Both the position numbers and the translations under genes were made by a program. The notes under the pieces were generated by a model. The model saw only the letters and a program-made list of their open reading frames with translations, had not been told where the DNA came from and did no database searches. From NCBI RefSeq assembly GCF_039614715.1, contig NZ_CP154857.1, positions 2,108,001-2,172,000 on the forward strand: a stretch of 64,000 nt of DNA, read 5' to 3'. The stretch comes from Microbacterium sp. AZCO (lineage in GTDB: Bacteria > Actinomycetota > Actinomycetes > Actinomycetales > Microbacteriaceae). Below are positions 8,112 to 17,001 of the stretch, one piece after another. Each line of letters opens with the position of its first letter. Within the stretch, counting starts at the first letter, position 1.

Positions 8112-9185
8112 ATGACAGTGGTCGTACTGGATGCCAACGCAATGCCGCACGGTCACTTCAACGAAAAGACATTGCGCCAACTGTGGAGCATCATCGGACG
8201 CGGCAGCGCGATCATCGTCCCCGAGGTTGTGGTGTGGGAGTGGGCGGAGCACGCCTTTCGCGCCCAGGTCACCCTGAATCTCACTGTCGAGCAGCATCGC
8301 GTGGATCCAAAGGTCATGCCGGGGGCAACTGTCTCCGCGCCGCCCCCAATCTCCGAGGTCGTCACAATCATCCAGTCGATACTCGTCGAATCCGGGGTGG
8401 AGATCTGGACCCCATCCCCCGAGCATTGGCGGGACGCCGTGCGGCAGCAAGTACTTCAAGTTGGCACCGGAGAGATGAAGAAGGAAGTCAAGACTGGCGC
8501 CGCGGACGGCGTGGTGTTGGCGTGTGCCAGCGAGTTCGCATATCGATCCGAACCGCCAGTCGTACTACTCTCGTCCGACTCGCGATTGCGGGGCCAAGCC
8601 ACCAAAGCAATCGAGGACTTGCTGGTTGCAAACGGTACTCGGGACGTATTGAAGCAGTTAAACAGCTTCGAGCCCGCGCCCGAGGACCTCGAAGTTCGTG
8701 CTTCCGAAGTCCTACCTGGGTTGCTCAACGAGAGAATCGCAGAAGGTGAACCTGCGTTGGCCTTCGACGAGTTCGGAGTCGACCTCCATGGGATTGGCGG
8801 CCGCGCCGGGTCGGACTTTGGGATCCAGCCGGAGCGAATCGACTTCCGTAGGGTTGATCTGGTCGAGTTTCACCATTTCGAGATCGCCTCAGCAGGAAAT
8901 GCAAGATTTGGGCTGGGCGAGATGCGGATGTTCGGAGAATTTGAACTAGCGTTCCTGGAGCGTCGTGAAACGTCTTCGGGGGATTTCGAAATCGTGGGTG
9001 ATGTAGTAGGTCCCTTCGCGGGGGGATACGTGGACGTCACGGTTGCTATCCGCTGGGATATCAGCTGGCAGTTCGAGGACATTAATGCCACGGGCGTCGC
9101 GATCGCGGTCCTCGATGATGGTCCTGACTACGACGAGGAGGGCGACGAGGTACCGCCCTTCCGGGCTGTCGTCGGTGGGGAGTGA
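8112..9185 (+). CDS. PIN-like domain protein with C-terminal beta domain
   Basis: 357 aa, ATG at 8112 preceded at six bases by TACTGT (8100-8105). The first ~170 residues carry PIN-nuclease features: VVLDANAM with Asp7, a Glu in VPEVVVWEWAEH, Asp in GAADGVVLA and SSDSRL at the end of the sheet. This points to a metal-dependent RNase. The second half (about 190-357) is acidic and beta-rich and not recognised. It has no small antitoxin partner; the next gene, 133 bp on, is an OLD-type ATPase with its own start signal. A paired defence function is inferred, not shown. Confidence 0.7.
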   Translation: MTVVVLDANAMPHGHFNEKTLRQLWSIIGRGSAIIVPEVVVWEWAEHAFRAQVTLNLTVEQHRVDPKVMPGATVSAPPPISEVVTIIQSILVESGVEIWTPSPEHWRDAVRQQVLQVGTGEMKKEVKTGAADGVVLACASEFAYRSEPPVVLLSSDSRLRGQATKAIEDLLVANGTRDVLKQLNSFEPAPEDLEVRASEVLPGLLNERIAEGEPALAFDEFGVDLHGIGGRAGSDFGIQPERIDFRRVDLVEFHHFEIASAGNARFGLGEMRMFGEFELAFLERRETSSGDFEIVGDVVGPFAGGYVDVTVAIRWDISWQFEDINATGVAIAVLDDGPDYDEEGDEVPPFRAVVGGE

Positions 9186-9318
9186 CTCACGCGTCCGCGT
9201 GCGAGCCAGATGATTCCCGATCGACAAGCCTGGCTGGCATGACCTAGCCATGCGACAGTCCAAGCAAGCTAGCGACGCGCGTCGGAGCAAGGTCGCCGCA
9301 TCCCGATAGGGTCCCGTC

Positions 9319-11274
9319 ATGAGGCTTGTGAGAGTGCAGATCACTGGGTACGGCCGCCTGCGTCATTCGACCTTCTCCACTGAGCGGAAGCTGACCGCGA
9401 TCCTGGGGCCGAATGAGGCGGGCAAATCCACCATTTTGCACGCCCTCCTCGCGCTGAATGACGATCTCCCAATTCCCTCGGCCGTGCGGAATAGATCCAC
9501 GGTGGTCGCCGATGAAGATGTCGTGCTCGAGGCTGAGTACCTGCTGGACGACGCCGATACGGAACGCTTCGCTGACCGACCCTGGACCCGTCGTCCAGGC
9601 AGAATGCTCCTCAGGAAGCGTGCCGGTGGCGCTCGTGAGTTCGAGTTCGACGTGCTACCGACATACAAGCCAGAGGTCTGGACGACGGTAAAGGGCGCAC
9701 TAAACACCTTCAACTCGATAGTGAGCGACGCTCTCGCGGTGTCGGATCAGTTGCCGGAGGAAGACAATCAGCGCCGTGTCGAGATATCTGACCAATACGA
9801 ACGATTGGAGGCCGAGGTCGCTGCAAAGACTCTCACCATAACCCCTGACGATTTGTCGGCGTTGCGCGCACAGATCGCGGAACAGCTCAGGTCCACACTG
9901 GCGAGCCCAGATCTCTTTGATCCGGTGGTCCTGGCGACCCAGCTCGTGGCAGCCGAGCCTGATCCCGCGGCTCTGATGGCGGAGCACCTGCAGGAGCGAC
10001 GACCCAGATTCGAGCTATTCGATGACCATGATCGGCGCCTCGAAGCGGAGTACCTTCTTCAGGACCTCGACAGCTCAGTGCCGAAGGCCCTCCAGAATCT
10101 GCTCTCTTTGGCGGGGACAACGCTTGTCGACATCTTGCCCGACTCCTCTCGCCGAACAGCGGTTGCCACCGCTCAGGACGAGGCCACCGACACTCTCGAG
10201 CATGTATTCGAGAACGCATGGACTCAGCACCCCATAGCTGTGAAGCTCGGATTCGAGCCAGATCGAATCACCATCTTGGTTCGTGATCGTGGCCCGGGCG
10301 GAAAGACGATCTCGTTCGATGAACGCAGTGACGGCCTCCGCACTTTCGTCGCGTTGACTGCATTTCTCGCAACACGGGGAGGCGCAGTCCCCCCAATCCT
10401 TCTGCTCGATGAAGCTGAGACGCGGTTGCACTGGGACGCACAGGCGGACCTGATCTCCGTCCTGCAGACGTCGTCTGAAGTCGGCCAGATTATCTATACA
10501 ACGCACTCACCGGGCTGCCTGCCGCCCGATCTCGGAACGGGGGTGATCTTTGTTCAACCGGACGTCGCCGACTCGAACACGAGCCAAGTTCGGAGAGATT
10601 TCTGGACCGTTGAGGCCGCCAGTGCATTCGGCGCGAGTCCAATCTTGTTCCTGATGGGAGCCAGCGCCGCCGCCTTCTCGCGAGTTCGCCGGGCGATTGT
10701 CGCGGAGGGACCGAGCGACATGATTCTCTTGCCGACGTTGTTCCGAGCCGCAACGAAGTTGGAGGAGCTGGACTTTCAGATCGTTCCCGGCATCTCGACG
10801 ACTTCGAAGGAGCGCCTTGGAGGGCTGGACGACTATGGAGTACAGGTCGCATATCTCGTGGATGGCGATTTGCAGGGTGCTGAGTGGACAAAGCAACTGG
10901 TCGCGGCCGGGGTGGATAAGGACCGCATTAAGTCGCTCCCAGCCGGGATGGCGGCGGAGGACCTACTCGACCGCGAGTACTACATTCAGATCTTCCTCGG
11001 GCTCGCTGGGCGACCCGAAACCACCGCGGACTTGGCACTCGGGCCCGGTCCTCTCAAGCCGCAGCTGGAGGAGCTTTGCGCTAACAAGTGGGGGATCGCC
11101 TACCCGTCCGCAGTCGATGTCGCCGAGCGCATCCTTGGAGACCTCGACGCACGATCGGCGGGGGAGCCCGACCATCGGCGGGTACGGCTCGCGAAGGGCG
11201 CAGGGCCAGCCTTGCGAGCTCTCCACGAGGAATTCGTTCGCCTCCTCGACGGGTCCCCGTCCGCAGGGAGGTGA
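9319..11274 (+). CDS. OLD-family ATPase with TOPRIM nuclease domain
   Basis: 651 aa, ATG at 9319 with TAGGGT at 9307-9312 (leaderless). The N terminus is an ABC/SMC-type ATPase: Walker A GPNEAGKST (Lys36), signature-like SDGLRTF, Walker B LLLDEAE (Asp364, Glu365) and the TTHSP switch. From about residue 455 a TOPRIM fold follows, with AEGPSD (Glu463) and VDGD (Asp515, Asp517). This is the layout of OLD nucleases, which cut DNA under ATPase control and act in phage defence (P2 Old, GajA of Gabija). No UvrD-like GajB is adjacent; the neighbour is the PIN protein instead. Confidence 0.85.
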   Translation: MRLVRVQITGYGRLRHSTFSTERKLTAILGPNEAGKSTILHALLALNDDLPIPSAVRNRSTVVADEDVVLEAEYLLDDADTERFADRPWTRRPGRMLLRKRAGGAREFEFDVLPTYKPEVWTTVKGALNTFNSIVSDALAVSDQLPEEDNQRRVEISDQYERLEAEVAAKTLTITPDDLSALRAQIAEQLRSTLASPDLFDPVVLATQLVAAEPDPAALMAEHLQERRPRFELFDDHDRRLEAEYLLQDLDSSVPKALQNLLSLAGTTLVDILPDSSRRTAVATAQDEATDTLEHVFENAWTQHPIAVKLGFEPDRITILVRDRGPGGKTISFDERSDGLRTFVALTAFLATRGGAVPPILLLDEAETRLHWDAQADLISVLQTSSEVGQIIYTTHSPGCLPPDLGTGVIFVQPDVADSNTSQVRRDFWTVEAASAFGASPILFLMGASAAAFSRVRRAIVAEGPSDMILLPTLFRAATKLEELDFQIVPGISTTSKERLGGLDDYGVQVAYLVDGDLQGAEWTKQLVAAGVDKDRIKSLPAGMAAEDLLDREYYIQIFLGLAGRPETTADLALGPGPLKPQLEELCANKWGIAYPSAVDVAERILGDLDARSAGEPDHRRVRLAKGAGPALRALHEEFVRLLDGSPSAGR

Positions 11275-11437
11275 GCAGGTCAAGTGCGGCCCGTTTCTCA
11301 GTTGTGCTCCTCGGGGCCGGCGGACGAGATGTTCACCCCATAAATCCTCACGCGCCATTGTGACTGACTCGGCACGTCGACCGGCACTTCTTCGTCATCC
11401 CGAGCACATGCCCGCAGGTAGCGCGCCAACTTACGGC

Positions 11438-14179
11438 CTACAGTCCCAACCCGCGCCCCGCCCGCGGCGGACTGACCGCCGGCCCCGTCCACATCGCCGC
11501 GTCACGATTCCGCGCCGCGCGTCGCGCCTCTGCCTCCGCGGCGCGCACCGCATCCTGCATCGTCAGCTCCGGCGTGCCGCGCTGCATCGACTCGGCAACC
11601 CGCTCCTGTGCCGCGGCATCGGTCCGCGCCACGACGATCGCGACGTTGTGGAGCCGTCCACGCGTGAGCCCGACGTAGAGCCCGGCGGCATCCACATCCG
11701 GCCCGACGACTGACGCGTCAGCGGTGTCGCCCTGTACGCCGTGCGCGGTCGACGCGTACGCGAGCTGCACATGCTCGCGCGCATAGTCGAGAGACACCAC
11801 CCGCGCCTCGCCGCTGTCACCGACGGAGACGAGCGAGATGAACTCGTCGTAGATGCCACGCACGACCCACTGCGCACGGTTCTCGACGCCGGTGCGCCGG
11901 TCGTTGCGGCGGGTCTGCACGGTGTCGCCGACGAGGATGCGCTGCTCCCCCATCCCCCACGCGACGACGCCGGCGTCGAGATCGCCTTGATCGACGCGGC
12001 GCTGCTGAATGGCGTCGTTGATGGCATCCGCCTCGGCGTTCGTCCCGGACACGAGCGTCACCCGCTTTCCGCGTGCGTGCCAGTCGAAGTAGGCATCGAT
12101 CATCCGCTCGCGCGCCGCATCGTGGTGATCGACCCGCTCGAGGTGGCCGCGTTCCGCCAACTCGCCGGCAACAGCCAGCGCATGGTCACGATCGCCCGCA
12201 TCGCGCAGCCGCAACGTGAGCGCCGCGTACTCGGGATCGCGGAAGCGGTGCACGGTATCGAGCTCGACGGCTGCCTTGGCGTGCCTAATCGCGGATGCCA
12301 TCGCCCCGGCATGCCCGACCGGCAACGCCTGATACGGGTCGCCGACGAACGCGAGACCCACCCGGTGCTCGAGCGCCAGTTCCGTGAGGACGTTCGCGGT
12401 CTGCAGATCGACCATGCCGGCTTCATCCACGACGATCCGGTCGTGCGCACGCAGCACCCAATGCGCAGGACCGTCATACCGGCCGCCCATCATGGGGTCA
12501 GCATCGCCCTGAGCGAGCCGCGTCCACACTTTCGCGCCGGCTGCATCATTGCTCCACCGGTAGCCATGATCGGCAAGGAGGGCATGGATGCTGGCCGCGG
12601 CGGTCCCGATCTCCTGAGCGGCCACCGACGCTGCCTTGCGGGTCGGGGCGACCACCAGCATCCGTCGCCGCTGCGCCGTGAGAGCGTGAAACGCGACGCG
12701 TAGCATCGTGGTCTTTCCTGTGCCGGCCGGCCCCGTCACCGTCACGAGCCCATCGGTTCCGGCGATGGCGCACGCTGCAACGTGCTGCGAAGCATCCAGA
12801 CCCGAAACGACCTCCCCCGATGCGAGCCGTCGCAACTCGCCGGGCAGAAGCGAGCGTCCGGGCGCGGCGAGTGCATCCAGGAGACCGGCGAGGCGCATCT
12901 TCGCGCGCACCGTCTCAGTCGCCATGAACGCCTTGACGTGCGGAGGAGCGCCTGCTGCAAGCAACCGCACGACGGACTTCGCAGCCCGCGTGCTGATCTC
13001 TGCAATGACCTCATCGAGCTGCTCGGGCGGTGCAACGACGCCCGTGCGCGAGAGTGCGCGTGTTGCACCGGCGCGGATGTCGAAGCGGCTGAACCGTCCT
13101 CCGGATGACGTCGACCGCTCGTCCGCGTCGACGAGCGCCATGGCCGCGAGCAGATCGAGATCGAGCGCGTCGAGGTCCGTTGCGTCGACGCCGGTGGGCG
13201 CTCGCTCGCCGACGAGGCTCGGATCGATCGCCGCGATCTCGTCGCGGACGCGCGCCTCCCACGACATCTCGTCCAGATCGGCCGGCTTGTTCGGGCGCGA
13301 CACCGCCCACGCGCGCCGGTCGATCTGATGCAGCACCTCGACGCTGGGCGCCGCTCCCCCGTGCGCCGCCGACCACTCCGCGATCAGTCGCGCGCGGTTG
13401 GTCTCGATCTGCGCCGACCGGCGCGAGAGCGGACGAACGGCGCCCGCGAGCTCCGCGATCTCCCCCACGGCATCGAGCGTGTATCCGTGGCGCGCGAGCG
13501 CGGCGATCCATGCGGGATCGGTGCGGGCTGCAAGCTCACCCTCGGCGTTGATAACGGTGTGCAGCTTCATCGCGACGCGTGAGTCGACGTTCGACCACTT
13601 GCCGTCCGCGCCGAGCACCTTGATGTTCAGCCACAGGTGGCGGTGGATGTGGGGGTCGAGCGCACGAGAGCGGCGATGTTGCAGCTCGACGACCTCGGTG
13701 CGGGTGATCTGCTCGCGGATAAGCCCGCCGTGCCCACGCCGCGCATTGAGCTCCGTCTGCCACGTGAGCAGGATGCGATCACGCAGACGATCCTGGAGCG
13801 CTTCGAACTCGACAGCGAGTTCGGGATGCAGCAGCGCGGCGATGCTGAACGACTTCGGGTGGTTGAGCGTCCCGTCGAGCAGCAGGTCGGCGTCGGGGCT
13901 CAACCGCTGATGGCCGCGCCCCTCCCCCGTGATCGGATCATGCCCGGTGAGCCAGACCCGAAGACCCCCGGCGGTGAGCTCGTCGGAGGTGATGACGCCG
14001 TTGTCGACGATGAACCGAGAGACGGTCGAATCGGATGCTGCGCCGTACGCCTCGAGCGCTTCGGCCCCCGTCGGGTAGGGCATATGGGCGTCGCATGTGC
14101 CCTCGAGCGCGTAGGAGATCGCCTGTCGAACGCCGTGGGATTCGACGCCGCGTTTCCATCGCTCGAGACCTCCGCGCAT
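11438..14179 (-). CDS. MobF-type relaxase-helicase (TraA/TrwC-like)
   Basis: 913 aa, full length. The relaxase domain has the three-histidine metal site at His168 and PHIHRH (His177, His179); Tyr23 is a candidate for the strand-cleaving tyrosine. From about residue 440 comes a superfamily 1 helicase: Walker A GPAGTGKT (483-490) and Walker B IVVDEAGMVD. Such proteins nick the transfer origin, stay bound to the 5' end and unwind the strand for conjugation. Without coupling or pore genes nearby, the element would need a helper. The N terminus is Trp/Arg rich rather than starting with the familiar TrwC pattern, so the catalytic Tyr is uncertain. Confidence 0.88.
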   Translation of the reverse strand: MRGGLERWKRGVESHGVRQAISYALEGTCDAHMPYPTGAEALEAYGAASDSTVSRFIVDNGVITSDELTAGGLRVWLTGHDPITGEGRGHQRLSPDADLLLDGTLNHPKSFSIAALLHPELAVEFEALQDRLRDRILLTWQTELNARRGHGGLIREQITRTEVVELQHRRSRALDPHIHRHLWLNIKVLGADGKWSNVDSRVAMKLHTVINAEGELAARTDPAWIAALARHGYTLDAVGEIAELAGAVRPLSRRSAQIETNRARLIAEWSAAHGGAAPSVEVLHQIDRRAWAVSRPNKPADLDEMSWEARVRDEIAAIDPSLVGERAPTGVDATDLDALDLDLLAAMALVDADERSTSSGGRFSRFDIRAGATRALSRTGVVAPPEQLDEVIAEISTRAAKSVVRLLAAGAPPHVKAFMATETVRAKMRLAGLLDALAAPGRSLLPGELRRLASGEVVSGLDASQHVAACAIAGTDGLVTVTGPAGTGKTTMLRVAFHALTAQRRRMLVVAPTRKAASVAAQEIGTAAASIHALLADHGYRWSNDAAGAKVWTRLAQGDADPMMGGRYDGPAHWVLRAHDRIVVDEAGMVDLQTANVLTELALEHRVGLAFVGDPYQALPVGHAGAMASAIRHAKAAVELDTVHRFRDPEYAALTLRLRDAGDRDHALAVAGELAERGHLERVDHHDAARERMIDAYFDWHARGKRVTLVSGTNAEADAINDAIQQRRVDQGDLDAGVVAWGMGEQRILVGDTVQTRRNDRRTGVENRAQWVVRGIYDEFISLVSVGDSGEARVVSLDYAREHVQLAYASTAHGVQGDTADASVVGPDVDAAGLYVGLTRGRLHNVAIVVARTDAAAQERVAESMQRGTPELTMQDAVRAAEAEARRAARNRDAAMWTGPAVSPPRAGRGLGL

Positions 14180-14581
14180 GCCGCCAGGGTACGAGCGTTT
14201 TTCCCGGTTATCCAGGTATTTTTCTGATTTGAAGGTAGGTGTAGCGAGGTGGTTCTAAACGGCGTCGCTCACCCATGGTGCCTGCGTGCATTGCTCTGGT
14301 ACTTGTTTCTCCGTGAGCCAGTAGCTCTGTATCGAGTCGTCGCGGTCGTTCTGCTGCTGGGCGGCTCGACTAGGTCGTTCGCTCTGCGTTCGTAGTCGTT
14401 CTGCCTGGCTTGACCGAAGCGTTCTGGGTGGAGTCTCTCGTGGGCCAATTCGACGCCTCGCCGCCTAGGATCCACGCGGGCGCTCCTGCGGGAAACGCCA
14501 CTCGATTCACGTGGCAAGTCGGGTGGCGGCACTGAGTGTTCGGCCACGCCGTTGCTCGGTCGTCTGCGCCAGGGGCAGGGA
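14180..14581. other. noncoding stretch upstream of the relaxase; oriT candidate
   Basis: About 400 bp with no convincing gene; the minus-strand frame at 14269-14547 is Arg-rich and unlike a protein. An A/T-rich patch (14195-14240, with TTTTTCCCGG and ATTTTTCTGATTTG) directly before the relaxase start is where MobF origins of transfer often lie. No nic consensus was recognised. Confidence 0.3.
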
Positions 14582-14614
14582 GAGGGCGCCCGGGCTTAAG
14601 CCCAGGACGCCCTC
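14582..14614 (-). terminator. hairpin after the GHKL ATPase gene
   Basis: GAGGGCG pairs with CGCCCTC, with an inner GGGCTTAAGCCC palindrome. It lies 26 bp past the ATPase stop codon. There is no T-run, as is common for actinobacterial terminators. Confidence 0.55.
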
Positions 14615-14640
14615 ACTGCGGCTCGCCGCACAGTCGCGAC

Positions 14641-16989
14641 CTAAACCCAGTCCTCGATACCCGTCGCACGGGCGAGGGTGTCGAAGGCGGGCATCATGAG
14701 CAGGACCGATCGCGCGACCGCCTGCCTTGCAGCTGCCGCCTGTTCGGGGTCTGCGGGCTTCTTGCTCTTCTCCTGCCGCGCCTTGAGGTCCTCATGCAGC
14801 AGCAGCAGCCCCAGGCCGGTGCCGACAGCGTAGCGGTCCGACGCCTCCTGCGCACCGGTATCCGTGAGCTCCTTGGCGCGCATCTGGATGTAGCCCTTGT
14901 ACGGCGAGTACGTGCTGTTGAGCACGATCGTCGGGATGCGCTGCTGGCCGAGCTTAGCCAGCTCCTTGTACTCCTCCCGTTCGGACGCGAGTGTTGCGGC
15001 CTCGATCTCGTCCACGCCTCCGGGAACAGAGTTGTTCCAGCCGTTGCCGTACTCCTCGGGTGTCTGCCAGAGCACCGCCACTTGACCACCCTCACCGGCG
15101 CCGCTACTGCCGCGGCCGTTGCCGCCGCCAGACCTCCCAGGCATCTCGTCGACGACTACGAGAGCGGTCGTGTAGGACATCGTCGGTCCGATGCCTCCGG
15201 ACGCCCGGTGCCAGCCGTCAAGCGAGGCCGTCAGGGTGAACTCACCCTCGGTGGCCCCCTCGGGCACCTGCAGTTGCACACGGACGTAGCCGTCGCGAAG
15301 CCGGCCGACCACGATGTGCTTCACGGGCTTGATGTCCGGATGGTCAGTCGTGAACGACAGCGCGCCGCGCCCACTGTCGAGAAAGTCGTCGACGGCGTTC
15401 AGCATGTACTCGAGATAGCGCACCTTGCCGTCCTCCACGATGAGCTTGTCCGGCCCCTCAAGGGTGGTCGGGTCGGGGTAGGTCTCGACCTTCTTGCGGA
15501 CCCGCGGGCCGCCGGCGCCGGTCGCCCCGCCGCCCGCGGATCCGCCGGATCCGCCGAGATTGAAACCCTTGACTTTGAGCGCCGTAGCGATGCGCCGGCC
15601 AACGTCGAGCGCGGAGCGTCCCCCGCTCGCGGACGAGATCGCCTCCCGGACCAACTGGTTGTTGAGCTCGCGGAGCTTGTGCCAGTTATCCAGGAAGTCC
15701 GCCACCTGGTCCTCGAGTTGAAGCGCCGCCTCGTTCGACAGCAACTGCGACCGGTCCGGCGTGAACAGCGCCGTCCTGTGCTCGATCGGCAGGTCGTCGG
15801 TCTCCACGACCACGAAGATCCGCTCGTGAAGCTTGTTCAGCGAGGTACGCAGGCGGAAATCCGCCGGAGTCCAGTGGTGGTGGACCTGGCCGTTGGACGT
15901 GAAGACGAGCGCATGGCCCTTGGCGATAAACCGGCGGCGAGTCCCCTTGTCCCCCGTCGGAAAGACGTAGTACCTCACCGGCAGCTTGTAGCTCACGCCA
16001 CCGAAGGTGTAAAGCATCTCCTCGTCGTCCTCGAGTCGCTCGGGGCTAGGGTTGTCGGCGAGCCGTCTGCTGAGGCCGCGAAGGTACTCGTTCTTCCCCC
16101 GCGTAATCTCGTTCGTGAAGCGAACGGGCATGATGGGCGACAACAGGCGCGTGTTGAGCACCATGTCGAACGAGCGCTCGTCACCAGACCGGGCACGGTG
16201 GAAACCCTCGACGCCGTAGGACACCAGCGCCAGATGGGTGCCGGGCTCGAACTGAGGGTAGGCGCTGGCGGGCGCCGACCACGGCTGCGCCGCCGGATTC
16301 GTCTCCCAGTCGGTCGTGACGAGGTAGGAGGCCGTCTGGCCCTTTCCGTGGGCGTCCCACAGCACAACCGCCACCGCGATGCGGTCGTCGGTCGGCTCCA
16401 TTTCGGGCGCGCGTCGCGTCACCAGCACTACGGCCTTTGCATTCCGATAGGTGCTCGCGCCACCGATGCCGAACGCACCTTGGTGCCACCTCGTGTCGAT
16501 CTTGTGGCTCGAACCGAGAGCGAAGATAGTTCCAGGAATGGCCCCCGGCTCCATCCCACAGCCTCGGTCCCTGTAGACGATCGTCAACCGCTTGGAAGAG
16601 CGCGTCGGGCTATCAGACTCCCGGAAGGCGACGGTGACCATGTCAGCTCGCTGCTGGTAATTCATGCCGCTAAGGAGGTCCTCGGCAGCCTCGGCAGGCG
16701 TCTGGTACGGGACTTTGGTGAGATCACCCCACTTGGCTGCTGCGAGCCTCTCCAGCACCCCGTCCTGCTCGTTGGTGACGGGCTCCAGAGCCTTGTATTC
16801 GTACGAGCCGCTCGAGGCCATAAGCCCGTAGTTGTTGTACCGGTCGCCGATGGGGCGCACGTAGCGCGCTCCGACAGCGCTCTCAATGAGCGTCGCGACC
16901 GCGACTGCGTCGTCGTACGTCGTTGCATTGATCGCCGACTCGATGATCTTCGTCTCGATGCTTGCGATGGTGATGCTGGTGTTGGTCAT
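14641..16989 (-). CDS. GHKL (Hsp90/MORC-type) ATPase of unknown system
   Basis: 782 aa, start ATG at 16989 with AAGGAA nine bases upstream. The N terminus has a Bergerat ATP fold: motif I ExxxNxxD at Glu69, Asn73, Asp76 (EPVTNEQD); motif II DRGCGM at 141-146; motif III QGAFGIGG at 170-177. A transducer-like middle domain follows. Near residue 500 a Gly/Ser/Ala linker (NLGGSGGSAGGGATG) joins it to a C-terminal half of unknown fold. The gene begins 12 bp after the RHH protein gene, whose stop codon overlaps the ribosome site, so the two are cotranscribed. GHKL ATPases work as ATP-gated clamps; MORC-like ones occur beside bacterial restriction systems. This one has no helicase partner. Confidence 0.8.
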   Translation of the reverse strand: MTNTSITIASIETKIIESAINATTYDDAVAVATLIESAVGARYVRPIGDRYNNYGLMASSGSYEYKALEPVTNEQDGVLERLAAAKWGDLTKVPYQTPAEAAEDLLSGMNYQQRADMVTVAFRESDSPTRSSKRLTIVYRDRGCGMEPGAIPGTIFALGSSHKIDTRWHQGAFGIGGASTYRNAKAVVLVTRRAPEMEPTDDRIAVAVVLWDAHGKGQTASYLVTTDWETNPAAQPWSAPASAYPQFEPGTHLALVSYGVEGFHRARSGDERSFDMVLNTRLLSPIMPVRFTNEITRGKNEYLRGLSRRLADNPSPERLEDDEEMLYTFGGVSYKLPVRYYVFPTGDKGTRRRFIAKGHALVFTSNGQVHHHWTPADFRLRTSLNKLHERIFVVVETDDLPIEHRTALFTPDRSQLLSNEAALQLEDQVADFLDNWHKLRELNNQLVREAISSASGGRSALDVGRRIATALKVKGFNLGGSGGSAGGGATGAGGPRVRKKVETYPDPTTLEGPDKLIVEDGKVRYLEYMLNAVDDFLDSGRGALSFTTDHPDIKPVKHIVVGRLRDGYVRVQLQVPEGATEGEFTLTASLDGWHRASGGIGPTMSYTTALVVVDEMPGRSGGGNGRGSSGAGEGGQVAVLWQTPEEYGNGWNNSVPGGVDEIEAATLASEREEYKELAKLGQQRIPTIVLNSTYSPYKGYIQMRAKELTDTGAQEASDRYAVGTGLGLLLLHEDLKARQEKSKKPADPEQAAAARQAVARSVLLMMPAFDTLARATGIEDWV

Positions 16990-17001
16990 TTTGAGTATTC
17001 C

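Noticed and set aside
9319..11274. Gabija system
   Set aside because: The GajA-like layout is present but no UvrD-like GajB gene is adjacent.
14269..14547. Minus-strand 92-codon frame before the relaxase
   Set aside because: Arg-rich, no ribosome site, no family resemblance.
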